Positions 1-11,779 of a stretch of 64,000 nt of DNA are shown here, piece by piece. Numbering within the stretch: position 1 is the stretch's first letter; the number at the start of each line of letters is the position of its first letter. The notes beneath the pieces are model-generated. The model ran no database searches, was not told where the DNA came from, and saw only the letters and a list, made by a program, of their open reading frames with translations. The position numbers were made by a program, and so were the translations under genes. This DNA comes from Dysidea avara (lineage: Eukaryota > Porifera > Demospongiae > Dictyoceratida > Dysideidae). The stretch covers positions 20,852,467 to 20,916,466 of the forward strand of contig NC_089275.1 in NCBI RefSeq assembly GCF_963678975.1, written 5' to 3'.

Positions 1-531
1 TCGTGTTATAACTCCGTGGCTTTAAGTCTGATTCTTCTACACCATTGAAGAGCCTTTCTAAGATGATAACTCCATCTGTACAGCGATTTTGAAAGCATTA
101 CCCCGAGCGGTTTACCTGGTAGGCGTGGCAAGCATAATAATAATAATAATAATAAAATAAAAATATTAAAAATTAGCTAATCTCGATTGCGTAATTGTTA
201 CACACTGTTGATTTTTTCGCTGTATCTTCCTGGTTTTTAGCTCGATTTCTTTCAAACCACAAAAGGTTTGAGGTTCAATAGTTAACCTATTCACCCACCG
301 ATTTTCAGCTTCTTCCCATACGCGGTTTACCCTGTAGGCGTGACAACATATTGGTGTTATTTTTCGTGCATAATCGCTCATAACTCTTTGTCTGTTTATA
401 GTATTCCAGCCAATGTTGGTACCGAGATGCGCCTTTATACCCCCCTTCTGTGTGCCAAATTTCAAGGCAATCGGATAACGCGTTCGAGTTTTATAGCAGT
501 TTTTGTAAGTGTGCGACAAGAAAAAGAAAAA

Positions 532-562
<31 letters not shown>

Positions 563-820
563 AAGAAAAAAAAAACGAAGAAACTTAGCCAATTTTTGAA
601 GTCGCATATCTCGGGAACGCGCGAAGCGATTTCGCTCAAATTTGGAATGTAGAGTGCTGCAGTTGGGGGGCATATCCACAGCAAAAATCGTCTTGTTTCA
701 TCAAGGAAGCACAGAGCTACGGAGGTGCGAAAATTGCGTTTTCTTTCTTCCTGTCAATATACTCACGGGTGTTACGCGCCGGCTTCTTGGGCCGCACGAC
801 ACACTACCGTGTGTCTTGAT
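1..820 (+). mobile_element. 3' end module of composite Helitron-like element, cut by window edge
   Basis: The stretch matches 18,150-19,213 in the same orientation and 49,948-50,715 in reverse. All three copies end at the same bases, GTGTGTCTTGAT, directly after a short hairpin (GACACAC, 4-base loop, GTGTGTC); their flanks then differ. This is therefore one terminus of a mobile element whose body would lie left of the window. Open frames inside are shared with the other copies but match no protein family I know, so I do not call them genes. Helitron-like identity is inferred from the terminal hairpin and from the full copies at 14,908-19,213 and 49,948-55,535. Confidence 0.7.
533..577. repeat. 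(AAG)n microsatellite
   Basis: About 14 AAG units followed by an A run, inside the element module. It generates poly-F or poly-L frames on the minus strand that are not genes. Confidence 0.9.
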
Positions 821-844
821 GTACATAGTATATGCTATAAATAA

Positions 845-2000
845 ACTAGCTAATGTTGTGAAATATGAAGAAAAACAAAAGTGCAATTAATGAATCCATA
901 ACACTTTTGTATCCATGAAACTTGTAACTATCTTATTAATATTTTGCTTATAGTAGCATACGCTGATTACATTTAGCTACTATGTAATTACCAATGCACA
1001 TATATATGCCATATTACAATATTAATGATGTGTTCTTCTTAGAATTCATCCTGTAGACTGGTGTTGTGACAACATGTAAACTGAGCACAACCTATCAAAC
1101 TACATGTACACAACTGATGTAGCAGTGTAGTTTACATGTATAACTACTATACTATACACGAATAATGACTAACCTGAAAATTTGCAGCATGTATAACATT
1201 AATTTTAATCCATCATGCTATTATATATATCGAGTGCAAAATGACTTTAATTTGAAAACTTAAATCTCAAGTTTTTAACATTTCTGCTTTCCTTAATAAA
1301 TAACTAATGTCCATTTGGTTCCACATGGGGTACTTTGAGATTAAAAGTCACTCTCTGGTGTTCGTATATATATACATGAAATTGACAAGGAGAAAATATC
1401 CTGACTGCCTGGCAGACTCCTGTAAGCGTTTGAGCATAAATCGGATGGCTGAAGGTTCGAGGTCATTTTTTCTCCTTTTTCAAACACTTTATGTAACACT
1501 TTTAAACAGGTTGTAGGACCAGGTGTCCTACAGACTTTCAGCACTTGTGCTGTAAAGCCTTAATATCTATAATGTCAATTTGGTTCCACATGGGGTACTT
1601 TGAGATAATAAGTCACTCTCTAGAGTTCCTATGGATACATATACATGAAATTTACAGGGACAATATGTCCTGACCGCCTGGCAGACTCCTGTAAGTGTTC
1701 AGATGGCTGCACGTTCAAGGCTGCCCAGGTCCAGTCATGGATTTTTCTTCTTTCTCCACCTTTTCAAACACACTTCCCTTATGTAACAACTTTATACAGG
1801 CTGTAGGACCAGGTGTCCTACAGACCTTCAGCACTTGTGCTGTAGAGCCTTAATAAATAAATAAATAATTTTGTGCACAATCAATCCTAGGATCATTCAC
1901 TGAAATTTTAACAACATCCTTTTACTGTGGCTGTTTGTGGTGACCTACTAATTGATTCTAACACAGCTAGGATCACATGGTAGTGAACCAGTGTTTATTC
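845..2000. other. Segmental duplication flank, copy 1
   Basis: Blocks at about 1,030-1,140, 1,170-1,300 and 1,870-1,980 match, in order, blocks of copy 2 (8,330-8,430, 8,515-8,650, 9,845-9,905) and copy 3 (12,490-12,590, 13,130-13,275, 14,545-14,800). Shared landmarks include TTCTTCTTAGAATT, CAGACTGGTGT and TAGGATCACATGGTAGTGAA. No gene is seen in it. It is the leftmost remnant of a receptor/NHL duplication unit. Confidence 0.65.
1305..1856. repeat. Two tandem ~275-bp units, SINE-like
   Basis: Unit 1 (about 1,305-1,565) and unit 2 (about 1,571-1,856) both start with TTTGGTTCCACATGGGGTAC and end with CAGCACTTGTGCTGTA then GCCTTAAT; unit 2 continues into a TAAA-type tail. GGTTCGAGGTC at about 1,454 resembles a pol III B-box, which would fit a tRNA-derived SINE, but I find no convincing A-box. 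Confidence 0.55.
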
Positions 2001-2269
2001 TAGGGCAGTTAGGGGGAAACCTTCACCCAAACTCACCCCCTAAAATTGTGAGTGACAATTGCACTGCATACTGGTTTTTAAAAGGCACACAAAACTGTAA
2101 AAAATGCCCTTAGATTCAATCCTAGACAGTCTAATATGTAAAATTCTTCCAGGTTAAAACTTGCATAGCTATATGCTGCAATCTTAGGATGATTTAAAAA
2201 AATAATATTTAAAACATTTCCTACATAACATGACTCAAAAATTCCAACATCAAGTAAAGTTGATATCAG

Positions 2270-2455
2270 TGTCATTTGTGTACTTGTATGTGTGGGTGGT
2301 GTATTGTATGCTATTGTCTTACTTTGTGTTTATCTTGTATATTCATGTATACTTAGTTAGTTATTGTTGTTGTTGTTTTTGTATCACACCAATAACGAGG
2401 AACGCCATTGTGCCGATTGTTGTGAGTATAAAATAATATATCAATCAATCAATAT
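2270..2455 (+). repeat. Probable retroposon 3' tail with ATCA repeats
   Basis: T/G-rich sequence ending ACGAGGAACGCCATTGTGCC and then TATCAATCAATCAAT. A similar GTAC/TGTA-rich stretch with a TCAATCAACCAATCA tail lies at 29,790-29,912. Both look like 3' ends of non-LTR retroposons; the class is not determined. Confidence 0.35.
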
Positions 2456-3750
2456 CTGAGAGCCTAAATTTACATCATAAATCCTTATAGTTTTTGAATC
2501 TCCCAACATACAACAAGCTTCAGCAAATTTAACTATAGCTGAATTATTATTGTGTCTTATTGTGTAAGGTGATTTATCAGTATCTGTCTAGTATCCAGTA
2601 ATGAAATAACGAACATAGATATATATGTAAGATTTTTGTGATCAATTTTATTTATTCGTAACAATTGGCAATGCTGTTCTTTAACTTGTTGAATAAATGC
2701 TAAACCACACACAACATACAGGTATACAAATACTCAATGGTACATATGCTGAAGTAATATGCAATTTACTGCAGCAACAATGGTCACATCATTCTTAGCA
2801 TGCAGTCTAGAATTATGTGAAAGCTAGCAAAAGAATGAAAATCTTCTAAGTATGATAAGCAATGAATCCTACATAATTTTCTGAAATAGGGATTAAATGT
2901 CCACTATGGTGTAGCTGTAGGTGTAGATAACCTCCTTTGTGTCATTGCTTTTATTTCTAAGATCTCAACAAGTAACAATTAGATCAAGTTCTGTAACTAC
3001 CATCAGTGGTGTGTGGAGTACATTCATTTTGGAGAGGTTGTATCCCCACCTAAATAAATTAGTTTTGAATTAGTATTAGTTTCTAAGCCAGGCTGAGTGT
3101 AGTCACAAAATTATGACAAGTTGATTGTTAACAAACTATTTTCTATGATGAAGAATCACTAAATAATTGTTTGGGTGATACATGAATGCATACTTCTACA
3201 CATCATGTGTTAGCCATTGAGCAGACCATGGAACAAGATCACTATAATAATTTATTTATTGAAAATAGGTTAGCATTATAGTCCTAAATACTTTACTTCT
3301 AACAATTATACTAACTTACTGTCCCAATAGTGAAGTTAGCAGTGTTAAGCCCCTACCCCCAGTATACTCCTCCATTGCATTTTACTAGCGATTCACCTCA
3401 TATGTACAATGGGCTGTGGCCTGCACACGAGCCTGTACTCATTTATCAATTTAAAACTCAGAGTTAAAAACCCAACTACTGGGGGAAAATTTGTTTGTAA
3501 ATCCCCCTACAATTCCTTATAATCCCCCTACTTAGCTCAAACTGGGGTTTACAAATGATAAGTGCATTGTTGCAGTGAAAAAGAGTAAAAATAGAAAACT
3601 AAAACCCACAATCGTAAGTTGTAACAGTGTGTATTGAAGCATGATGCATGGATATTGGTTTTGAGGGGCTATTTAGCCCATTATTTTAAAACCACAATTG
3701 GTCATCAAAATATGTATGAAACAAACTGAGTGAGTACTCTGTAGTTCTTT

Positions 3751-3913
3751 TACCTATTAGGTGAGCGAGTGATATATATATATATATATATATATATCAC
3801 TTATGCCACGGCTGCTTGGGATTTGCTGATACATACACCCACAGCCCTTGGTCCTGCAATCCTTGGGCTTTGGGTGTATGTATCCCTCGTAGCCATGATA
3901 TAACTATTACATA
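3751..3913. repeat. Hairpin element, copy 1
   Basis: The segment starts ACCTATTAGGTGAG and ends TATAACTATTACATAT. It includes a (TA)n run (about 3,773-3,797) and imperfect inverted arms around ACATACACCCA / TGGGTGTATGT. A second copy at 25,921-26,075 shares both edges and a similar foldback. Probably a small non-autonomous element. Confidence 0.5.
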
Positions 3914-4352
3914 TTATAGTTCAATCACTCTACTTGATGTTCATAGCTTTAAAAGTGAACTACCTTTATAAAGAATTCAAAGAATTTTACATACGTAGTA
4001 TGTTGAGGTACATAGCCAGCTAGTATTATTAACATAGTTCTCTGCTTTTCAAATGGTTACCTAAGCTGCAAATGAAATTGCACATAGAATTTTGGGTCAA
4101 TTAAACTTTTTTACACATGCATCCACCTTTATAGGTTAATTCAGTCAAGACTGGTAATTAATTTGATTCACTTGTAGTCAAGGTAACCAATTACCTATAT
4201 ACTGATCTTGAAAGGTGAAATTAAACGTAACAAGGAACATTTTTGTTGCATGGTTTTGTTACAGTTGCATGGCACTAAAGTGACCATGAGATGTGTGTTC
4301 CTGACAAAAACACCTGTTTAGTGTTTTTGTCGGGAATGTACATCATTGCTTT

Positions 4353-5132
4353 CAGGATTCAGATTTTACACTACAATGCTTCTTGGCAGACCCTTCTGCT
4401 AAAATAATCAAAACCCTGTAATAGAACAGTCACCTGCAATAATAGAGCAGTCAAGAATTTTCAAAATAATTATCCTACTAGGAGCCTACTTCGAAAGCCT
4501 GTTAATGTTTTTGTACTACATAGCCAGCACACGTTATTAGCTAACTTGTCAACACATGAAAGCTAGTTATTCTTTTGAAAGCAATTAAAACAAAGAAGTT
4601 CACAAAGTATTCTAATTAACTTACAGTGCCTATTATGGTTTTAGGAGGCTGCACCAGCATAAGAATGGGGTATGCTGCAGAATTCCTGTCAGACAAGAAT
4701 AGCCCCAGTGAGGTTGTTAAGGTCACCACAAACAGTCATTAGCCTACCCATGGCTATGTAGTACAAACAGTCATTAGCCTACCTACTCCAGCCTGTTAAG
4801 CATGTATACTGCTGCATACCCCATATGCATCATGTGACTTCTTAGCAGAACAGTTTTGCTAGGCATTATCAGTTAACTAAAATAATTTGTAATCACTTTA
4901 ATGTTGCAAGAGAGTAGTTTGCTTTCAGACTTGACAAATTAGCTAGTCTGTTTGCCTAATCCATGTTGGCTAGTTTATTAAATTCACAAGCCTTCAATGT
5001 AGGTCCTTATTGTAGGATAGTTATAAAATTCCTCTATTAGAGTAGAAGTAACTGCTCTAATACTTTATTTTAGTTGATGGCCATGGATCCAACAGTGCTG
5101 CAAAGTAGCATTGTGGTGTAAAATCAAACCTG
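4353..5132. mobile_element. Foldback element inserted upstream of NHL pseudogene
   Basis: Inverted ends of about 26 bp: CAGGATTCAGATTTTACACT at 4,353 and its approximate complement ending at 5,132 (AGTGTAAAAT becomes GTGTAAAATC...CCTG). The intact NHL gene lacks this DNA at the equivalent place (near 22,385). A second inverted pair (GGGTATGCTGCAG near 4,668 / TGCTGCATACCCC near 4,811) gives further foldback. No clean target-site duplication. Confidence 0.5.
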
Positions 5133-5413
5133 CATACTGACATGATGACCTTCATCAGGCATTTTCTGTTTGCCTTTCCTGCTCTCATTTTCTGTTCCCA
5201 TTTTCCTGCCTACTCTGAAAATTCCGACTGGGTATAAATATGTCAGCATTTCTAAGCTTCATAAAAGCACAGAAACATTACTCTTTGCATATTACAAAGA
5301 GCTAATTAAGGGGTAGACTGATTGATTATATTATAATTTTGTGTCTTGATTGTACCTTCATCATTGTGCTGGCAGGATAAACTGCAGGTATAGTGAAATA
5401 TTTTATTAGTAAC

Positions 5414-6455
5414 ATGGGAAAAGGAACAAAAGAAGATGCTCCAATTACTCCTGTATAGGCCAATGTCTCCATGTGTAGTGAGTACATGGTTATGAGCAGA
5501 AGCACTATTGTGAGGACTGCGATAAAGTGGTATGTATCTACTGTACAATGAAGGAACACAATGGCAACAATGATGAAGAAATGGCCTAAGCTAATTTAGT
5601 GTAAACAACACCATGCATTATAGGAGACAAATATGATGTACAGATTAATGCTAGCAGTGAACCTAGCTGTTAATTATGCTGAAAACATTAATTTTGTGGG
5701 TCTCCTATAGCAAACCGATCAAAATATCAGTTACAACAACGAAAAGAATTCAATGACATGCAGATTATGCACAGTTAAGAACATTCAAGAGGACTGTACA
5801 TCATCATATAATCTGAAAAGAAAAGGGCATTATTCATTATTGGTTTCATGCCAAAAGTAATGTGGTTTGTGAAATCTTTAAGACTACACTGACATCAAGC
5901 AGGAGGTTAAGATCATTTATATTCTTAAACTGTTCTTACCTTTTAGCTAAAGGACTTAACAATGAATGCATTGACTGAACCAAAAAAGAAATTAGTATAG
6001 TATTTAATAAGCACCTCCAATACTCAGTAGAACAGGTAAACTTTGTACTAACATATTCCAGGCCATCACTGGATTAGCAGTAGACAAGAATGGATACTTG
6101 TATGTACTGTAGCAGACCATGACTTGCATCACATTTTGAAATTTACACTAAACAGAAGGAATGCCTATTTCATAATTAGCAGTGAGAGTACTGCTGATAG
6201 TCAGTTCAGATCTCTTCATGGTCTGTTGTCTCATGCAGTTGCACTGTTCCTGTTTGACTTTTACAATCCAGTTGTTTGTCATGACCAATTCTTGTACTAC
6301 TTTGGACAACAATTTAAGGCACAGAACCTGCTACCTTCGATTATCCTATGATGAAAATAAAGAAGATAGTTGTATGTCACTGTTGCATCCTAGTGCACAA
6401 GAACAATTCCTTAAAGTATCTGTTTCTGTGATTTTACTATTGCCCCTATCAGCCA
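5414..6455 (+). pseudogene. B-box/filamin/NHL pseudogene
   Basis: Collinear decayed copy of the NHL gene at 22,589-24,091. The ATG at 5,414 matches that gene's start context (ACAAAAGAAGATGCTCC follows in both). A TAG stops the frame after about 14 codons, and a small insertion in the B-box region (AGTACATGG versus AGCATGG) shifts it again. The NHL segment near 6,060-6,420 retains matches such as the ATATTCCAGGCCATCACTGG stretch but has more stops and deletions. Similarity ends at about 6,455, where receptor sequence starts abruptly. Not expected to encode a protein. Confidence 0.88.
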
Positions 6456-6835
6456 GTTACATAATCAAAGATATGCTCATCACTTCCGTTTCATTTAAAA
6501 CTCTTGGCAGCAACTGTTATATGGATAATCTGTTATGGTGTAACAACTATTTGTTCTTTCATGAGATACATCTTAAAGGTTCCCAATGTTCTTTGCATCA
6601 CCACTATCTTTCTGGGTTTAAGTCTTGGCCACTGTGCAATGGTCATTGAATTTGAAATATTTCTTGCAATACTTCCATACTTGTATCCTATGTAGTAGCT
6701 GCAGCATTCAATCCAGATTATCACACTACCATTAGCACTTTTGCTATGATATGTGAAAGATGTGTTGTTCTAGTCAGCATACTAAAACATAGATAAAGCA
6801 TTGAAGATGGTTACCATTGCATCCGTGATACAGTT
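6456..6835 (+). pseudogene. 7TM receptor pseudogene, C-terminal part (+)
   Basis: Matches the receptor gene at 10,225-11,424 but on the opposite strand. It starts at the equivalent of the first intracellular loop, runs through TM2 and TM3 (TGGATAATCTGTTATGGTGT is retained), then skips TM4 to TM6 by deletion, and resumes at the TM6-TM7 region (GCAGCATTCAATCCAGATTA) up to the C terminus near 6,835. Frameshifts and stops interrupt it. It is fused to the end of the NHL pseudogene. Confidence 0.85.
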
Positions 6836-7027
6836 AATATATAAAGCATGAGTGGTATGTGCTATCAGCTGCCAGCTATTGCTATCTGTCCACTGTCCAT
6901 CATCACTACTCCACAACAGTAGCTAAATCTTTTCTATAGGTACCTTCAATGGTTGATATGAACATCACAACTCAGTCTGTGCCATAGGAGCTGATCAGCA
7001 AGTGTCCATGTGGTGTCGACTAGATGT

Positions 7028-7264
7028 GAGAACAGAATCCAGTATATGTGTAATGGTGTGCTTGTTTTAGTTTCACTTCTTTGTCTGCACAATTTATCAT
7101 TGTAGCTACAGTGTAGTGGTTGTACAGCCCAGATGATATTAAGATCCAGTGGCCATTCATTAGCTGCAAGGAGTACTCCAAGTATTAAACTTGCAAACAG
7201 CAATGTTTTGAGAGTGTGAATATGAAGTGAGTGATGCTGCCATTTATAGGTTTGTTGTTGACAT
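7028..7264 (-). pseudogene. 7TM receptor pseudogene, N-terminal part (-)
   Basis: Matches the 5' end of the receptor gene (11,040-11,424). It retains the promoter-like TATAAATGG, the signal-peptide region and the segment just before TM1, but has lost about 150 bp of the extracellular domain. Orientation is opposite to the C-terminal fragment at 6,456-6,835, so one of the two halves has been inverted relative to the intact gene. Confidence 0.8.
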
Positions 7265-7899
7265 GTTAAATAGTAGTGATATTAACTGAGTTAGTATTTT
7301 GTTTCTATTTGGATATTATTACATACACTCAGGGGCGTCAGAGTAAAAGTGAAAGTGGTAAGGCTTAGTCTGGGGGCATGCCTCCCCCCAAAGGAAAATT
7401 CTGAAATTGCATTTTTTGAGATGCTATTTGGAGGCAATTTTAGGCTGTAACACCATGTGCAAGGTTCTAGCTAGCTATCTTATAAGTGTCTAATGATATA
7501 CTAGCTACTGCATGGACACTGCCAAAAAGCACCTCCATAATAATACTGTTTAACTCTTAAAAAACTTAGCATTTGAGTTTATACACTGTAAGGAATGTTT
7601 TTGAAGTAGCTACAAAGAGAAACAAAGCTAAATATAACTGTAATTATTTTTAGAGGCGTTTAACACTGGAAAAGTCGACCTGAAGCTGTTCTGAGTGAAA
7701 GACAGGTTAGATAAGTGTTGTTTCTGTGTCATTAAATAAATGCTATAAGTATTGCATGCCCACTACTTTTGGTTTTTGGCTTCATCAAGTGTAAAAGTTT
7801 TATTTATTTCCAGCCAAAAGTGCACACTTACTCTGATGGCAGCATGCCCTTGCATACACTGCATGGGTGTGTATATAGGGCCACACCCATATTTATACT

Positions 7900-10150
7900 A
7901 TAATTAGTAATTGGACAAATGAACACTGTAAGTAATTAAACATTGTTTGGCTTTGCTGACCACACATATATGCCATCATTTATAATGGCTAACACTGGAA
8001 GAATACTAAAATTTCCTGGATATTTACTATTTCATAACACAGCTTCAGCAGGAACTTAAGAAAATAGCATTGTATGTAACCGTGACTATAACTAATTTTG
8101 TAAACTAAACTACACAACACGGAAGATGTAATAAACTAAAGTTGTCAAATATGAAGAAAAGCAGTGTAGCCCAAGACGACTAGCTATAAACTAATTCCAA
8201 CCTTAGCATATAATCCATGCAACTCTACTCATTCAGGTCACAAACATTTTGCTCAGTAGCATAAGCTTATTACATAAGTAATTATACCAATATGCATTGT
8301 ACAGTAGAAATTAGATATTAATTATAATATATTCTTCTTAGAATTCTTCCTGTAGACTGGTGTCATCACAACATGTAAACTGATCACAACTAATCAAGCT
8401 ACCTGTACACAACTGGTGTAGTAGTGTAGTTTACATATTTATCAAACACAAGTTTATATAGCTATACCTTAGAATATCCTAGCTGTATTACTACCACATA
8501 CATATGTATAGCTAACTGAACTATTTATGTATTGAAAAGTTTGCACATATATATGTATCATGTTTTAGTCCATCATGTTATTATCAGAATAGTGTTGAGT
8601 CCTAGTCTGTACTTTACAAATGGCTTTAATTCGAAAATTCAAACAATAATAATTATCATCAATTTGACAACTAGATATGTATTCAGTTGTCACAAATGAT
8701 TCAATTACTACTTTATTTATTGATCATGAGCTAATTGTTTTGTGGAGTTCTATCATGTTCCATCATTGTGTGCACAGCGTTAATGTATAAGATCACTAAT
8801 ACATGACATCATTCCATGAAAAGTTCTGTCGTCATCAAGCCCATCATGTTAGCATTGTGGTTAAGCCTCTGACATGGCTATCCCCTGCAGTGGGTCAAGC
8901 AAGATTGAAATATCCTTAAGTTAAGCAGCCACCCCGACCCCATGACATGATGTGCAGTCCAGCATAATTATACATTTAGTAATGATAATTAACTGCCCTC
9001 AAAGAAATCAACTTCAGATAGTAAAATTTCTCTGTGGGCATGCTCCAGACCTCTATATTAGCATGCATCACATAGCTTGTCACACTTCAGTATACAAGGG
9101 CGGGGTGCTTGGGGCACCCCTCCAAAATTTTACCATGTGCTAGCTAGAAAGATAGTAGAAGCTACAGTATACAGGTGCAGTTGCATCTAAAGCATGAAAA
9201 CATGGAAAGAGTGAGAAGAGAAGAACAATTCTCTTCAAGGAATCAACAATAAGGGAACAAAGGGGTGAAACTGCTTAAAAAACTGCTAAACATCGAAATA
9301 CTCTAATAGAACAGTCAACTACTCTAATAGAACATCCATCATTAAAATTCTTTAAACTACAAAGACCAACTCCCACTTTGAATTTATACTGCAGCATTTA
9401 TGTTGTTCCCTTTATATGAAAGCTAGTTACCACTGCTAGAAAATAATGATTTCACTTAGTTCAGTAAAGTGGCTCACAATTGCTTACTTGATAAGGTTCA
9501 GTCAATATTCAATCTCAGAAAGCTAAATTTGCAAAGTTTTCCTGTGAGGGAATACTCCAAGACCTCATAGATAAAGCATGCTCCTCACACTGAGTGTGCT
9601 TCTCACTAGTTGTATCAACCAGTTGCTACATTTTAGCCCCCACTATAAATGCCCCTAGCTTAGCATTCCCCCCTGGGAAATCCTAAATCCGCCCCTTGTA
9701 TATATGCACATAATTTTAGGGCTATAATGCTAAGTAGAATATAGGCCACTGACATCACAAAATTCTGAACTGGAGTTCAGTGATCAAAATGCCTGGAACT
9801 GCCCATGCTTATCAAGCTATTCTGTCGACATCATATAAAGCACAATCAAATTGAATCAATCCTAGGATCATCCATGAAATTCTATAATTATATCATCCTT
9901 GTTACCGTGGATACCATTATGTCATCAGTATAAGAACCTCCATAATAATTTACTAAACTAATACACCTGAGCAAGATATCGGTACATGTAACAAAATCCC
10001 GAAGTATAGTTATATACCAAAGAATTATAACATAAAGTAATACAATAATGAGCTATACTCTTACACGTACATTAGCTGTTTGTCTTAGTTAAATGACATA
10101 TCATCAGTGATGTGACTGATGTCATCATTGTGATAATATCTTGAGTGAAG
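7900..10150. other. Segmental duplication flank, copy 2
   Basis: Diverged copy of 11,510-14,800. Ordered matching blocks include GTCAAATATGAAG (8,145 / 11,668), TTCTTCTTAGAATT (8,333 / 12,490), the CCCATCATG...AGCA block (8,840 / 13,549) and the CTAGGATCAT block (9,862 / 14,563). It follows a receptor pseudogene 5' end exactly as copy 3 follows the intact receptor gene. No gene is seen. Confidence 0.7.
9095..9698. mobile_element. Possible TIR transposon, non-autonomous
   Basis: Ends CAAGGGCGGGGTGC and (complement) CAAGGGGCGGATTT are inverted and resemble the CAGGGGCGG termini at 15,528 and 36,408. TATA flanks both sides, but this is too weak to prove a target-site duplication. It contains two CTCTAATAGAAC motifs and no coding sequence. 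Confidence 0.4.
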
Positions 10151-10224
10151 CATGCATGGACTATACAATCTACAGCAATACATGTGTACATGTGTATGGT
10201 TCATGTATATGTTCATTAGCTGTA

Positions 10225-11364
10225 TCATGGATGCAATGGTGAATACCCACAGTGCTTTATTATTTTATTCACGTTTAATATGCTGAATAGAACAACACAT
10301 CTTTCACATATCATAGCAAATGTGCAAATGGCAGTGTGATAATCTGGATTGAATGCTGCAGCTACTGCATAGGATACAAGTATGGATAACATACTTGAAG
10401 ATAGCAAAATGATTAGAATTCTTATCATGTCTTTCATATATTTGTGGTTGTTTGTGGTCTCTGTAAAACTGTTATTTCTTAAAAGGACAAGGAATAAAAG
10501 TCCAATACAGATGAACACCACTATTTCAGCAATAAGTAAAAACATTGACAAAGTTACACTAATGTACAGCATGAATGGTGTCACTTCAGAGATAGTTTCT
10601 ACTGCAATACAATAACCATCATAAGTCAAGTAATTTGCCTCCTGAAATACAACAGCCACTCTGCTACTGTTGATAACTACAATTACACAAACTGCCACAG
10701 TTACTGATCTCCAGAAAAACTTCCTAATAGTTTCCTTTGACAGTAGTGGACTAAGTCTATAACATCGGTAAAATGTGTAGAGTATTGCAAGAAACATTTC
10801 AAATTCAATGACCATTGCACAGTGGCCAAGACTTATAGTCAGAAAGAGAATGGTGATGCAAAAAGCATTGGGAACCATTAAGATGTATCTCATGAAAGAA
10901 AGAATAGTTGTTACACCATAACAGATTATCCATACAACCGTTGCTGCCAAGAGTAAACGAAATGGAAGTGACGAACACATCTTTTGCTTAATGATAGCAA
11001 TTAATATTGAAATATGAATGATAAATGCAACTATACTGAGAACAGAATCCAGTATGTGTGATAAAGTGCTTGGTTTAGTTTCACTTCTTTGTCTGCACAA
11101 TTTATCATTGACCTCCAGTAGCTGCAGTGTAGTGGTTGTACAGCCCAGATGATATTGATCATTATAATATGCGATGTTCAGTTCATCTCCAGTCTTTATC
11201 AACTTCACTGTGCAGTTATCAACATGACAATATTGTGTAGCATCAATTATCATAACAGTACTGATATTGAGTTCATCATAAGGAATTGTACAGTTGATAA
11301 GATCCAGTGGACATCCATTAGCTGCAAGGAGTGCCCCAATTAACAAACTTGCTATCATCAACAT
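10225..11364 (-). CDS. Putative seven-transmembrane receptor
   Basis: A single uninterrupted frame encodes about 379 residues. The frame is open back to an ATG at 11,424, but that ATG lies just upstream of a TATA-like TATATAAAT (11,408-11,400), so I choose the ATG at 11,364, which begins a good signal peptide (MLMIASLLIGALLAANG). Numbering from 11,364: a ~100-residue extracellular region with six cysteines and three N-glycosylation sites (NCT, NIS, NCT), then hydrophobic segments near 105-126, 136-161, 168-196, 220-240, 261-295, 312-337 and 344-365, and a 14-residue tail. Cysteines at the start of TM3 (C169) and in the TM4-TM5 loop (C252) fit the usual GPCR disulfide. No NPxxY or clear DRY is visible, so the subfamily is unknown. 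Two pseudogene fragments of the same family lie at 6,456-7,264. Confidence 0.75.
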   Translation of the reverse strand: MLMIASLLIGALLAANGCPLDLINCTIPYDELNISTVMIIDATQYCHVDNCTVKLIKTGDELNIAYYNDQYHLGCTTTTLQLLEVNDKLCRQRSETKPSTLSHILDSVLSIVAFIIHISILIAIIKQKMCSSLPFRLLLAATVVWIICYGVTTILSFMRYILMVPNAFCITILFLTISLGHCAMVIEFEMFLAILYTFYRCYRLSPLLSKETIRKFFWRSVTVAVCVIVVINSSRVAVVFQEANYLTYDGYCIAVETISEVTPFMLYISVTLSMFLLIAEIVVFICIGLLFLVLLRNNSFTETTNNHKYMKDMIRILIILLSSSMLSILVSYAVAAAFNPDYHTAICTFAMICERCVVLFSILNVNKIIKHCGYSPLHP

Positions 11365-11399
11365 GTTAAGAGTGTGAATGTGAAGTGAGTGATGTTGCC

Positions 11400-11408
11400 A
11401 TTTATATA
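11400..11408 (-). promoter_or_regulatory. TATA-box-like element of receptor gene
   Basis: On the minus strand this reads TATATAAAT, 36 bp before the ATG at 11,364. Transcription starting about 30 bp downstream would begin after the more upstream ATG (11,424) and just before the signal-peptide ATG. The pseudogene 5' end keeps TATAAATGG at the same place. Confidence 0.5.
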
Positions 11409-11779
11409 GGTTTGTTGTTGACATGTTACATAATAGTAATTGAATTAGTATTTTGTTTCTGTTGATAGATAATACAATTGGATATTATTACGTACATGCA
11501 CTGGATGTGTAAACAGGACTAAGGTAATTTTTATAGACAATGAACATTGTTGGTTTTGCTGACCATGCACTGTTATCATGGCTAAATTTAACAGAAGAAC
11601 AGTGACAAGAAGCTTTGTAAACTAAACAAACAACACAATGTTTTCTGAATGAGTTCACTAGACTAGTCAAATATGAAGTGTAGCCCAAGATGACCATAGA
11701 CTAAACTCTAGTGTAAGCTTATATCTTAATCATTTAGGCCAGAAATAGTTTGCTTAGTAGTATAGGCTTATTGCATAAC

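Larger units (their letters stand above)
2490..5413 (+). other. Decayed upstream region of NHL pseudogene
   Basis: Segments at 2,505-2,700, 3,010-3,060, 4,080-4,300 and 5,215-5,290 match the upstream region of the intact NHL gene at 19,270-19,400, 21,545-21,600, 22,140-22,370 and 22,400-22,490. A TATA-like ATAAAAG at 5,261-5,267 corresponds to TATAAAAG at 22,445. Apart from the repeats listed separately, no gene is seen here. Confidence 0.7.
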
